From assembly GCA_050249235.1 (NCBI GenBank), contig JBFWQW010000027.1, forward strand, positions 1 through 29,967: a stretch of 29,967 nucleotides of DNA. Reading direction: 5' to 3'. The notes under the pieces were generated by a model. It was not told where the DNA came from. It did not search any database and saw only the letters and a program-made list of their open reading frames with translations. The position numbers and the translations under genes are program-made. The DNA is from JAEKLB01 sp050249235. GTDB lineage: Bacteria; Actinomycetota; Acidimicrobiia; Acidimicrobiales; CADCSY01. This document shows, one piece after another, positions 13,376 through 21,190 of the stretch. Position 1 is the stretch's first letter, and each line of letters starts with the position of its first letter.

Positions 13376-15106
13376 GTGCGGATGCAGCTGCGGGTGGTGC
13401 TGGTGGTCGTCGTGGTGGTGCTCCAGCTGGGCCGCGGCGCGGCACCGGCCGGGGGAGCGGAGGGCCCCGAGCCGGTCCGCTACACGGCCCCGGTGCCGGG
13501 ACCGGTGGTCGACCCGTGGCGGGGGCCGGCCACGCCCTTCGGCTCGGGGAACCGGGGCGTCGACCTGGCGGCCGATCCGGGCGACGCGGTCCGGGCTGCC
13601 GCCGACGGCGAGGTCGTGTTCGCCGGCGCCGTCGGCGGGAGCCACCACGTCGTCCTGCTGCACCCGGACGGCCTGCGGACGACCTACGCCTTCCTGGCCG
13701 CCACGGCTGTCCGGCGGGGCGATGCCGTCACCGGGGGCCAGGCGGTCGGCACCGCGGCCGGGCCCGTGCACTTCGGCGTCCGGGCCGGGACCCGCTACCT
13801 CGATCCGTCGGCGCTGCTGGCCGGGCCACCCCGGGTCCACCTCGTCCCGGCCGCCGACCGGCGGCCCGGCTCCGAGGCCGACGAGCGCCGGGGCCTCCTC
13901 GGGGTGATCGGCGGTGCCCTCCGGGTGGGCGCCGGGGCGGCCGACTGGCTGGCCGGCACCGTGGCCGACGGCGTCGAGTCCGGAGCCGACCTGGTGGTGT
14001 GGGCGGGTCGGGAGGGCTGGACGGAGCTCGCCGTCCGGCTCGAGGCGCTCATGAGCACGGCCCGGCTGGCCGCCGGCTACCTGCGCCAGCCGGTCGAGCT
14101 CCTGGCCGCCGTCCGGGCCATGGCCGCCTACCGGGCCGACCAGGCCGGCTGCACGCCCGCCGGCCGCCGGCCGCCCCGGCGCCCGGAGCGCCGCATCGCC
14201 GTGCTGGTGGCCGGGTTCGGATCGGACGGCGAGGGCGACGCCATCGCCGGGCTCGACACCGACGCGCTGGGCTACGCCGAGGGCGACGTCGCCCAGTTCT
14301 CCTACGCCGGCGGGCAGGTGGCCCGCGACCACCCCGTCGAGGGCGTGCCGGTCGGCCCCGGCTACCGCCCGGCCGACGCCGAGGCCGACTTCGACGAGTC
14401 GGCGGCCGAGCTGCGCCGGCTCCTGCGCGACATCGGGGCGGCCCACCCCGGCGTGCCGGTCGACGTCATCGCCCACAGCGCCGGCGGTCTGGTGGCCCGG
14501 GCCGCCCTCGCCGGCGGCGGTCGCGGCGACCCGGCCGTCCCGATGGTGGCCAACCTGGTCACCATCGGCACGCCCCACACCGGTGCCGACCTCGCCACCG
14601 CCTCGGCGTGGGTGTCGTCGTCGGGCCTGGGTGGCCTCGCCGTGGCCGGCATCGGGGCGGTGACCGGCGCCGACCCGTTCTCGCCGGCGGCCCATGCGAT
14701 GGTCGAGGGCTCGCCCTTCCTCGTCGAGCTCGCCGATCGGCCGGTGCGGGCCGCCCGCTTCACGTCGATCGCCTCCGCCGGCGACCTCACCGTGACGGCG
14801 AACCACAGCGCCGTCGGCGATGCCGTTAACGTCCTCGTGCCGGGCCGGCCCGGGCCGGCCGTGCACGACCGGCTCCCGGGCTCGTCCCGGGTCCGGCGGG
14901 AGATCGACCTGGCCCTGGCCGGCCTCGGTCCGACCTGCCGGTCGCTCGTCGCCGACACCGCCCAGGTGGTCGCCGTGAGCACGGTCGAGGACCTCGTCGG
15001 GGGCGCCACGGGCGCGGCGGCGCTCTACGCCGACCGCTGGCTGTCGGCCACCGCCAGGCCCCGCCCCGACCGTGGCACCGGGGCTCCCGCCCGCCCGGCC
15101 GGGTGA
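13376..15106 (+). CDS. Secreted fusion of a degenerate LytM/M23 domain and an alpha/beta-hydrolase (lipase-like) domain
   Basis: Protein of 576 aa. Residues 1-28 form a signal peptide (RVVLVVVVVVLQL, then an Ala-rich cleavage region). Residues about 45-150 are an M23/LytM fold (GVDLAADPGDAVRAAADGEV, VTGGQAVGTAAGPVHFGVR, LDPSALL). Of the LytM metal and catalytic residues, Asp62 and His131 remain; the first His is Asn58 (GNRGVD), the YAHL His is Phe105 (YAFL) and the HxH first His is missing. Peptidase activity is therefore unlikely. Residues about 270-520 are an alpha/beta hydrolase with nucleophile Ser367 (IAHSAGGLVARAAL) and IGTPHTG (396-402), like triacylglycerol lipases. M23 proteins follow whiG in Streptomyces too. 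Probably exported to the cell wall, where the dead LytM may act as a binding or regulatory module. GTG 13376 or ATG 13382 could start it. Confidence 0.82.
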   Translation: MRMQLRVVLVVVVVVLQLGRGAAPAGGAEGPEPVRYTAPVPGPVVDPWRGPATPFGSGNRGVDLAADPGDAVRAAADGEVVFAGAVGGSHHVVLLHPDGLRTTYAFLAATAVRRGDAVTGGQAVGTAAGPVHFGVRAGTRYLDPSALLAGPPRVHLVPAADRRPGSEADERRGLLGVIGGALRVGAGAADWLAGTVADGVESGADLVVWAGREGWTELAVRLEALMSTARLAAGYLRQPVELLAAVRAMAAYRADQAGCTPAGRRPPRRPERRIAVLVAGFGSDGEGDAIAGLDTDALGYAEGDVAQFSYAGGQVARDHPVEGVPVGPGYRPADAEADFDESAAELRRLLRDIGAAHPGVPVDVIAHSAGGLVARAALAGGGRGDPAVPMVANLVTIGTPHTGADLATASAWVSSSGLGGLAVAGIGAVTGADPFSPAAHAMVEGSPFLVELADRPVRAARFTSIASAGDLTVTANHSAVGDAVNVLVPGRPGPAVHDRLPGSSRVRREIDLALAGLGPTCRSLVADTAQVVAVSTVEDLVGGATGAAALYADRWLSATARPRPDRGTGAPARPAG

Positions 15107-15329
15107 GGCGACTCGACCCGCATCCGGAACGGGGATCGGGCGCGGCCTGGCGGGCAGAGGGCCGGCTCGCCGGTCGTGGGGCGGGGCCGCTAGCCTGCCC
15201 GGGCTCCCCGGCGACCGCCGCGGGGCCCCGCGGCAGCGGGACACGCAGACACGACCGGCGTCGACCCGCGGTCACCCCGCCTTCCGGTGGGGTGCGGCGC
15301 CCGGTTCCACAACCGTCGGGGAGGACACC
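15107..15329 (+). promoter_or_regulatory. rpsB promoter and structured leader
   Basis: TAGCCT (15191-15196) is a candidate -10, giving a leader of about 125 nt. The leader contains a perfect 18-bp palindrome GCCGCGGGGCCCCGCGGC (15217-15234), able to form a 7-bp stem with a GGCC loop, and a second hairpin CACCCC (15273-15278) / GGGGTG (15289-15294). A GGGGAGGA ribosome-binding site precedes ATG 15330. Ribosomal-protein leaders often bind the encoded protein (S2 represses rpsB-tsf in E. coli), so autoregulation is a plausible but unproven role. Confidence 0.45.
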
Positions 15330-16403
15330 ATGGCGCCCGTCGTCACCATGAAGCAGCTGTTGGAGGCCGGCGTCCACTTCGGGCACCAGACCCGTCGCTG
15401 GAACCCGAAGATGAAGCGCTTCATCTACGGCGAGCGCAACGGCATCTACATCATCGACCTGCAGCAGACCCTGCAGCGGATCGAGAAGGCCTACACCTTC
15501 GTCCGCGACCTGGTCGCCGACGGCGGCGAGGTCCTCTTCATCGGGACCAAGAAGCAGGCCCAGGACCCCATCCGGGAAGCGGCCATCGGCTGCGGCATGC
15601 CCTACATCAACGAGCGCTGGCTCGGCGGCATGCTCACCAACTTCACCACCATCAGCGGCCGGGTGAAGAAGATGCAGGAGTTCCAGCGCATGCGGGCCGT
15701 CGGCGACTTCGACGCCATGCCGAAGAAGGAGGCGCTGCTGGTGTCGCGCGAGCTCGAGAAGCTCGAGCGCAACCTGGGCGGCATCCGGGACATGGGCCGG
15801 CTCCCCGACGCGGTGTTCATCATCGACACCAAGAAGGAGCACATCGGCGTCGTCGAGGCCAACAAGCTGAAGATCCCGGTGGTGGCCGTGGTCGACACCA
15901 ACTGCGACCCGGACGTCATCGACTTCGTGATCCCGGGCAACGACGACGCCATCCGGGCCGGCACCCTCATGTGCCGCATCGTCAGCGATGCCGTGAAGGA
16001 GGGCCGCTACATCGCCGAGCGGCGGGGCACGGCCAAGCCGGTCGCGGTGTCGCTCACGCCGGAGGAGGAGGCCGAGCGGGCCCGCCAGCAGGCCGCCGCC
16101 CGCAACGCCGCCGCCACCGCCGCGGCCGAGCGCGAGGCCCGGATCGCCGCGGCCGCGGCGGCCGAGCCGGGGACCACCGCCGACGACGACGAGGCCGACG
16201 GTGGGCCCGCGCCCGCCACCGACGCCGCCGCCACCGACGCCGCCGCTGCCGCGCCGCCCGCCGACGAGGCGCCCGCCGAGGCCGAGGCCGCTCCGGATGC
16301 GCCCGCCGCCGAGGCCGCGCCCGCGGCCGGCGCCGACCCGGCCCCCGCCGAGGAGGCGGTCGCCGCCGCACCCGACACCGACGTCAACACCGAGCAGGAG
16401 TAG
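15330..16403 (+). CDS. rpsB: 30S ribosomal protein S2 with long Ala/Pro/Glu-rich C-terminal extension
   Basis: Protein of 357 aa. The canonical S2 fold covers about 1-233: MKQLLEAGVHFGHQTRRWNPKM, YIIDLQQTLQRIEKAY, FIGTKKQAQDPIREAA, NERWLGGMLTNF, LPDAVFIIDTKKE, VAVVDTNCDPD. The rest (about 120 residues) is low complexity: an Ala/Arg/Glu helix-prone stretch (EEEAERARQQAAARNAAAT) then Ala/Pro/Asp/Glu repeats. E. coli S2 has 241 residues, so the tail adds half again. ATG 15330 has a good Shine-Dalgarno and is the only start fitting the conserved N-terminus. S2 binds the 30S subunit late, near the platform-head junction and S1. The stop TAG is followed two bases later by the GTG of tsf. Confidence 0.97.
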   Translation: MAPVVTMKQLLEAGVHFGHQTRRWNPKMKRFIYGERNGIYIIDLQQTLQRIEKAYTFVRDLVADGGEVLFIGTKKQAQDPIREAAIGCGMPYINERWLGGMLTNFTTISGRVKKMQEFQRMRAVGDFDAMPKKEALLVSRELEKLERNLGGIRDMGRLPDAVFIIDTKKEHIGVVEANKLKIPVVAVVDTNCDPDVIDFVIPGNDDAIRAGTLMCRIVSDAVKEGRYIAERRGTAKPVAVSLTPEEEAERARQQAAARNAAATAAAEREARIAAAAAAEPGTTADDDEADGGPAPATDAAATDAAAAAPPADEAPAEAEAAPDAPAAEAAPAAGADPAPAEEAVAAAPDTDVNTEQE

Positions 16404-16405
16404 CC

Positions 16406-17221
16406 GTGGCCGACATCAACGCCGCCGACGTCAAGAAGCTCCGGGACGCCACGGGCGTGGGGATGATGGACGCCAAGCGGGCGCTGACCGAGAACGGGGG
16501 CGACTTCGACGCCGCCTCCAAGTGGCTGCTCGAGAACGGCCTGGCCAAGTCGGCCGAGCGGGCCGATCGGGAGAACAGCGAGGGCGCCGTGGCGCTCGGA
16601 CGCTCGGGCCGGGCCGGCGCGCTCGTCGAGCTCAAGTCCGAGACCGACTTCGTGGCCAAGAGCCCCGATTTCGTCGCCCTGGCCCAGGCCATGGCCGACG
16701 CGGTGGCGGCCGACGGCCTCGACGCCGTCGGTGGCCTGAAGGCCCGGCTCGACGAGCTCAAGGTGTCGCTCAAGGAGAACATCGACGTCGGCAAGGTGCT
16801 CCGCATCGACCCGGCCGACGGCAACGGCTTCGACGCCTATCTCCACGTCCAGAACGGGCGTGGGGTCAACGGCGTCCTCGTCGAGGTGGCCGGGGGAGAC
16901 GACGCCCTCGCTCACGAGGCCGCCCTCCACATCTCCTTCAGTCGCCCGTCGGTGCTGTCCCGCGACGACGTGTCGGCCGACGAGGTCGCCGAGCAGCGGG
17001 GGATCCTGGAGAACCAGACCCGTAACGAGGGCAAGCCCGAGCAGGCGCTCGAGAAGATCGTCGAGGGCAAGCTCGGCGGCTGGTTCAAGAGGGTCGGCTC
17101 CAAGGGCAACCCGGGCGGCGCGCTGCTCGAGCAGCCCTGGGTCCACGACGAGAAGCAGACCGTCGCCAAGGCCCTGGGGGCGGCGACGATCGTCGCCTTC
17201 GCCCAGGTCGAGATCGGTTAG
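16406..17221 (+). CDS. tsf: Translation elongation factor Ts
   Basis: Protein of 271 aa. The N-terminal UBA-like domain (VKKLRDATGVGMMDAKRALTE, ASKWLLENG) and the core motif SETDFVAKSPDF, which inserts into EF-Tu to expel GDP, are clear. The C-terminal part has HISFSRPSVLSRDDV, KIVEGKLGGWF and LLEQPWVHDEKQTV. It is the guanine-nucleotide exchange factor of EF-Tu. GTG 16406 follows the rpsB stop after 2 nt, so translation is probably coupled. No independent promoter is visible. Confidence 0.97.
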   Translation: MADINAADVKKLRDATGVGMMDAKRALTENGGDFDAASKWLLENGLAKSAERADRENSEGAVALGRSGRAGALVELKSETDFVAKSPDFVALAQAMADAVAADGLDAVGGLKARLDELKVSLKENIDVGKVLRIDPADGNGFDAYLHVQNGRGVNGVLVEVAGGDDALAHEAALHISFSRPSVLSRDDVSADEVAEQRGILENQTRNEGKPEQALEKIVEGKLGGWFKRVGSKGNPGGALLEQPWVHDEKQTVAKALGAATIVAFAQVEIG

Positions 17222-17231
17222 GGGCACCGGC

Positions 17232-17966
17232 TTGACGGAGGCCCCCGCGCCCCGCTGGCGCCGCGTCGTCCTCAAGCTCTCGGGCGAGGCCTTCGCCGAC
17301 GCGTCCGGCTACAGCATCGACGGCGACGTGGTCTTCCGGGTGGCCCGCGAGGTCGTCGAGGTCCGCCAGGAGCTCGACGTCGACGTGGCGGTGGTGGTCG
17401 GCGGCGGCAACATCTGGCGAGGCCTCACGGGCGCCGGGGCGGGGATGGACCCCGCCCAGGCCGACTACATGGGCATGCTCGCCACCGTCATCAACGCCCT
17501 GGCCCTCCAGGACGCCCTCGAGCGCCTCGAGCAGCCCACCCGGGTGCAGACCGCCCTCGCCATCTCCCAGGTGGCCGAGCCCTACATCCGGCGCCGGGCC
17601 ATCCGCCACCTCGAGAAGGGGCGGGTCGTGATCCTGGCCGGCGGCACCGGCAACCCCTTCTTCACGACCGACACCACCGCCGCCCTCCGGGCCGCCGAGA
17701 TCGACGCCCAGGCGGTCCTGAAGGGCACCCACGGTGGCGTCGACGGCGTGTACACCGCCGACCCCCGCCTCGATCCCACCGCCACCCGGCTCGACACGAT
17801 CACCTACATGGACGTGCTCAACCGCGGCCTCCGGGTCATGGACTCGACCGCGATCACGTTCTGCATGGACAACGGGCTCCCCATCGTGGTCTTCGACCTC
17901 CTGGAGCCCGGCAACATCCGCCGTGTCCTGCTCGGGCAGGAGGGGATCGGTACCCTGGTCCGGTGA
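17232..17966 (+). CDS. pyrH: UMP kinase
   Basis: Protein of 244 aa, normal for bacterial PyrH (amino-acid-kinase fold). Motifs are RRVVLKLSGEAFAD, VVVGGGNIWRG, DYMGMLATVINALALQDALE, ILAGGTGNPFFTTDTTAALRA and GVDGVYTADPR. It phosphorylates UMP to UDP and is usually a hexamer controlled by UTP and GTP. TTG 17232 is chosen because it is the only start between the tsf stop (17221) and the conserved first strand; AGGGG at about 17220-17224 can serve as Shine-Dalgarno. It sits between tsf and frr, as in most bacteria. Confidence 0.95.
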   Translation: MTEAPAPRWRRVVLKLSGEAFADASGYSIDGDVVFRVAREVVEVRQELDVDVAVVVGGGNIWRGLTGAGAGMDPAQADYMGMLATVINALALQDALERLEQPTRVQTALAISQVAEPYIRRRAIRHLEKGRVVILAGGTGNPFFTTDTTAALRAAEIDAQAVLKGTHGGVDGVYTADPRLDPTATRLDTITYMDVLNRGLRVMDSTAITFCMDNGLPIVVFDLLEPGNIRRVLLGQEGIGTLVR

Positions 17967-17985
17967 CACGGCCCCGGGAGTCGTC

Positions 17986-18552
17986 ATGAGCGAGATGACG
18001 GACCTCGTCCTCGCCGAGGCCGCCGACCGGATGCACAAGGCCGTCGAGCACGCCCAGGTCGAGTTCGCCGGCGTGCGCACCGGCCGGGCCAGCCCGGCCT
18101 TCGTCGAGAAGCTCCCCGTCGAGTACTACGGCAGCACCGTGCCCCTCCAGCAGCTGGCCGGGTTCAGCGTGCCGGAGGCCCGGTTGCTGGTGATCCAGCC
18201 CTACGACGCCGGTTCCGTGAAGGCCATCGAGAAGGCCATCCAGCACTCCGACCTGGGCCTCAACCCCAGCAACGACGGCAAGGTGATCCGCCTGGCCTTC
18301 CCGCCCCTCACGGCCGAGCGCCGCAAGGAGTACGTGCGGATGGTGAAGCAGATGGCCGAGGAGGGACGGGTGGCGGTCCGCAACCACCGCCGCAGCGCCC
18401 GCCACGAGCTCGAGAGCCTGGAGAAGGACGGCGAGATCTCCTCCGACGAGATCGACCGGGCGGAGAAGGAGCTCGACAAGCTCACCGCCGCGAACGTGGG
18501 GGCCATCGACACCGCCCTCGTGCACAAGGAGCGCGAGCTCCTTGGCGACTAG
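17986..18552 (+). CDS. frr: Ribosome recycling factor
   Basis: Protein of 188 aa (family about 185). The all-helical stalk contains VRTGRASPAFVEKLPVEYYGS and ends EKDGEISSDEIDRAEKELDKLT; the small beta domain has VPLQQLAGFSVPEARLLVIQPYD and LNPSNDGKVIRLAFPPLTAERRKEYV. With EF-G it splits post-termination ribosomes. ATG 17986 gives the expected N-terminus. It lies 19 nt after pyrH and belongs to the rpsB-tsf-pyrH-frr unit. Stop TAG 18550-18552. Confidence 0.97.
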   Translation: MSEMTDLVLAEAADRMHKAVEHAQVEFAGVRTGRASPAFVEKLPVEYYGSTVPLQQLAGFSVPEARLLVIQPYDAGSVKAIEKAIQHSDLGLNPSNDGKVIRLAFPPLTAERRKEYVRMVKQMAEEGRVAVRNHRRSARHELESLEKDGEISSDEIDRAEKELDKLTAANVGAIDTALVHKERELLGD

Positions 18553-18600
18553 CCCGCCGATGCACGACCGGCACGCCATCGACGACGAGGGGAGCCCGAC

Positions 18601-20019
18601 GTGAGCGACCGGTTCTGGGACGAGCCCCCGGACGACAAGCAGCCAGACGACAAGCAGCGGGACAAGACGGAGGGCGTCCGGATCATCGGCGCCGAGGAGG
18701 CCGCCGAGGCGATGGGTCGTGACGACGTGGCCCAGCGCCGGGGCGAGGGCGAGCCCCGCTTCGGCGACCGGCCGGCCACCCCACCGGAGGACGTTCGCCC
18801 GGCCATCCGGTTCCCGCTGCCGGCCGACGACACCGACCCGATCGCCCGGCCCCGGCCGATGGCGCCGCCGGCCATGCAGCACTGGGCCGACCCGCCGACC
18901 GGCGAGGTGCCCCGGTCACTGGCCGAACCCCCCGAGGAGCGCGAGGCCGAGAGCGCCGACGACCTCGAGGCATGGTCCGGCTTCGCCGCCGCCCCCCGGT
19001 GGCGCGACGCCGCCGCCGACTGGGAGGACGCCGACTTCGGCGTCGGCAGCCTGGGCCGGGGCGTGACGCCCTCGCCCCTGGCCTCGTCGACGACCGACGA
19101 CGACGAGCTGTTCGCCACCTTCGCCCCGGACGACCCCGTGGCCCCACCGGCCCGCCGCTCGGCGGCGCCGCCCCGCCCCCGCCGGCGGGCGCCGACCGGC
19201 GCCGGGGGCGGGCGCGACCTGCCCTCGGCCGTCATCACCGGTGCCGGCCTGGCGGTCGTGGCCCTGACGCTGTTCAAGATCGGCAACCCGGCCCCGATGA
19301 TCCTCGTCACCGGGCTGCTGGTCTTCTGCTCGGCCGAGTTCTTCGGCGCCCTCCAGCGGGGCGGCTACCAGCCGGCCACCCTGCTCGGGCTGGTCGCCAC
19401 CGGCGGCATGGCCCTGGCGGCCTACTGGCGGGGGGAGGCGGCGGTCACCCTCGTGCTGGCCCTGTCCCTGGTGTTCACGCTGCTCTGGTACCTCCTCGGC
19501 GTCACCCGGGCCAACCCGCTGATGAACGCCGGCGTCACCGTCGTCGGCATCGGCATGGTCGGGCTCCTGGGCTCGTTCGCGGCGCTGATCCTGCGCCTGC
19601 CCGACGGCATCGGCCTGCTCATCGGCGTGCTGGTGGCCGTGGTGGCCAACGACATCGGGGCCTACCTCGTGGGCCAGCAGTGGGGCCGGGCGCCGGTGGC
19701 CCCGAACGTCAGCCCCGGCAAGACGGTCGAGGGCATCGTCGGCGGCGCGGTGGCGTCCGTCCTGTTCAGCTGGGTCGTGCTGGTGCTCTTCTTCGACCTC
19801 ACGCCGTGGGGCACCGAGGAGGCCCTCCTGCTCGGGTTGGTCGTGGCCGTGGTCGCCCCCGTCGGCGACCTGTGCGAGTCGATGCTGAAGCGCGACCTCG
19901 GGGTGAAGGACATGGGCTCGGTGCTGCCCGGCCACGGCGGGATCTACGACCGCTTCGACTCGCTGCTGTTCGCCCTGCCGGCAGCGTTCTACCTCTTCCG
20001 CCTCCTCGACCTCGCCTAG
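18601..20019 (+). CDS. cdsA: Phosphatidate cytidylyltransferase with about 205-residue disordered N-terminal extension
   Basis: Protein of 472 aa. Residues 1-205 are acidic and Pro-rich with several short motifs (GVRIIGAEEAAEAMGR, QHWADPPTGEVP, and Trp-containing WSGF / PRWRD / DWEDADF), ending in a basic patch (RRSAAPPRPRRRAP) just before the first membrane helix. The rest has about eight helices and the full CDP-diglyceride synthetase signature SMLKRDLGVKDMGS-LPGHGGIYDRFD near the C-terminus. It makes CDP-diacylglycerol from CTP and phosphatidate at the membrane. GTG 18601 has GAGGGGAG 5-12 nt upstream and is the first start. The family is usually about 270-300 aa, so the extension is an addition, perhaps a docking segment (inference). 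In Streptomyces rlmN follows cdsA; here dxr does. Confidence 0.93.
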   Translation: MSDRFWDEPPDDKQPDDKQRDKTEGVRIIGAEEAAEAMGRDDVAQRRGEGEPRFGDRPATPPEDVRPAIRFPLPADDTDPIARPRPMAPPAMQHWADPPTGEVPRSLAEPPEEREAESADDLEAWSGFAAAPRWRDAAADWEDADFGVGSLGRGVTPSPLASSTTDDDELFATFAPDDPVAPPARRSAAPPRPRRRAPTGAGGGRDLPSAVITGAGLAVVALTLFKIGNPAPMILVTGLLVFCSAEFFGALQRGGYQPATLLGLVATGGMALAAYWRGEAAVTLVLALSLVFTLLWYLLGVTRANPLMNAGVTVVGIGMVGLLGSFAALILRLPDGIGLLIGVLVAVVANDIGAYLVGQQWGRAPVAPNVSPGKTVEGIVGGAVASVLFSWVVLVLFFDLTPWGTEEALLLGLVVAVVAPVGDLCESMLKRDLGVKDMGSVLPGHGGIYDRFDSLLFALPAAFYLFRLLDLA

Positions 20020-20029
20020 TGCAAGACCT

Positions 20030-21190
20030 GTGGTGACCACGACCGTCGCGCTGGTCGGGTCGACGGGCTCCATCGGCACCCAGGCCCTCGACGTCGTCGC
20101 CGCCGAGGCGGGCCGGTACCGCGTCGTCGCCCTGGCCGCCTCGTCGTCGGTCGAGCTCCTCGCCGACCAGGCCCACCGGGTGCGGCCGGACGTCGTCGCC
20201 ATCGCCGACCCGGCCCGGGCCGGCGAGCTGGCCCGGCTCGTGCCGGCCGGCACCGAGGTCGTGGCCGGCGAGGGCGCCCTGGCGGCGGTGAGCGTCCTCG
20301 CCGACGTGGTGGTGAACGGGGTGGTCGGCTTCGCCGGGCTCCCGGTGACGCTGGCCGCCCTCGGCGCCGGGAGGCGGCTGGCCCTGGCCAACAAGGAGTC
20401 GCTGATCGCCGGCGGCCCGGTGGTGCAGGCGGTGCGCTCGACGCCCGGCGCCGAGATCGTGCCGGTCGACTCCGAGCACTGCGCCCTGCACCAGTGCCTG
20501 CGGGCCGGCCGGCCCGGCGAGGTGGCCAGGCTCGTGCTCACCGCCAGCGGCGGGCCCTTCCGGGGCCGGACCCGGGAGCAGCTGGCCCACGTCGGCATCG
20601 ACGACGCCCTGGCCCATCCCACCTGGGCGATGGGGCCGAAGATCACGGTGGACTCGTCGACGCTGATGAACAAGGGCCTCGAGGTGATCGAGGCCCACGA
20701 GCTGTTCGGCGTGCCCTACGACGACATCGACGTGGTGGTGCACCCCCAGTCCGTCGTGCACTCGATGGTCACCTTCACCGACGGCGCCACCGTGGCCCAG
20801 CTCTCGATGCCGGACATGCGCCTGCCCATCGCCTACGCCCTCGCCTGGCCGAGCCGCAGCGGCGTGGCCTTCGGGGCCGTCGACTGGGCGACCGTGGGCC
20901 GGCTCGACTTCGAGCCGCCGGACCGGCGGGCCTTCCCGTGCCTCGACCTGGCCTACGAGGCCGGCCGGGCGGGGGGCTCGGCCCCGGCCTGGCTCAACGC
21001 CGCCAACGAGGTGGCGGTGGCCGCCTTCCTCGAGGGCCGGCTGGGCTGGCTCGGCATCGGTGACGTGTTGAAGGCCGCGCTCGACCTGCATGATGGGACG
21101 GTGCTCGACAGCGCCGAGGCCGTGATCGCCACCGACCGCCTAGCCCGTGAGGTCACCCGGGATCTCGTCGCCACCCGGTCGGCGGCCTGA
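20030..21190 (+). CDS. dxr: 1-deoxy-D-xylulose 5-phosphate reductoisomerase
   Basis: Protein of 386 aa. NADPH motif VALVGSTGSIGTQALDVV; LALANKESLI; metal/substrate motif VPVDSEHCALHQCL; TASGGPFR; MGPKITVDSSTLMNKGLEVIEAHELF; HPQSVVHSMV; LNAANEVAVAAFL. It converts DXP to methylerythritol phosphate, the committed step of the non-mevalonate isoprenoid pathway and the fosmidomycin target. GTG 20030 and GTG 20033 are adjacent; either may start, 10-13 nt after the cdsA stop. ispG of the same pathway lies one gene downstream, with the site-2 protease between, as in other actinobacteria. Confidence 0.96.
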   Translation: MVTTTVALVGSTGSIGTQALDVVAAEAGRYRVVALAASSSVELLADQAHRVRPDVVAIADPARAGELARLVPAGTEVVAGEGALAAVSVLADVVVNGVVGFAGLPVTLAALGAGRRLALANKESLIAGGPVVQAVRSTPGAEIVPVDSEHCALHQCLRAGRPGEVARLVLTASGGPFRGRTREQLAHVGIDDALAHPTWAMGPKITVDSSTLMNKGLEVIEAHELFGVPYDDIDVVVHPQSVVHSMVTFTDGATVAQLSMPDMRLPIAYALAWPSRSGVAFGAVDWATVGRLDFEPPDRRAFPCLDLAYEAGRAGGSAPAWLNAANEVAVAAFLEGRLGWLGIGDVLKAALDLHDGTVLDSAEAVIATDRLAREVTRDLVATRSAA

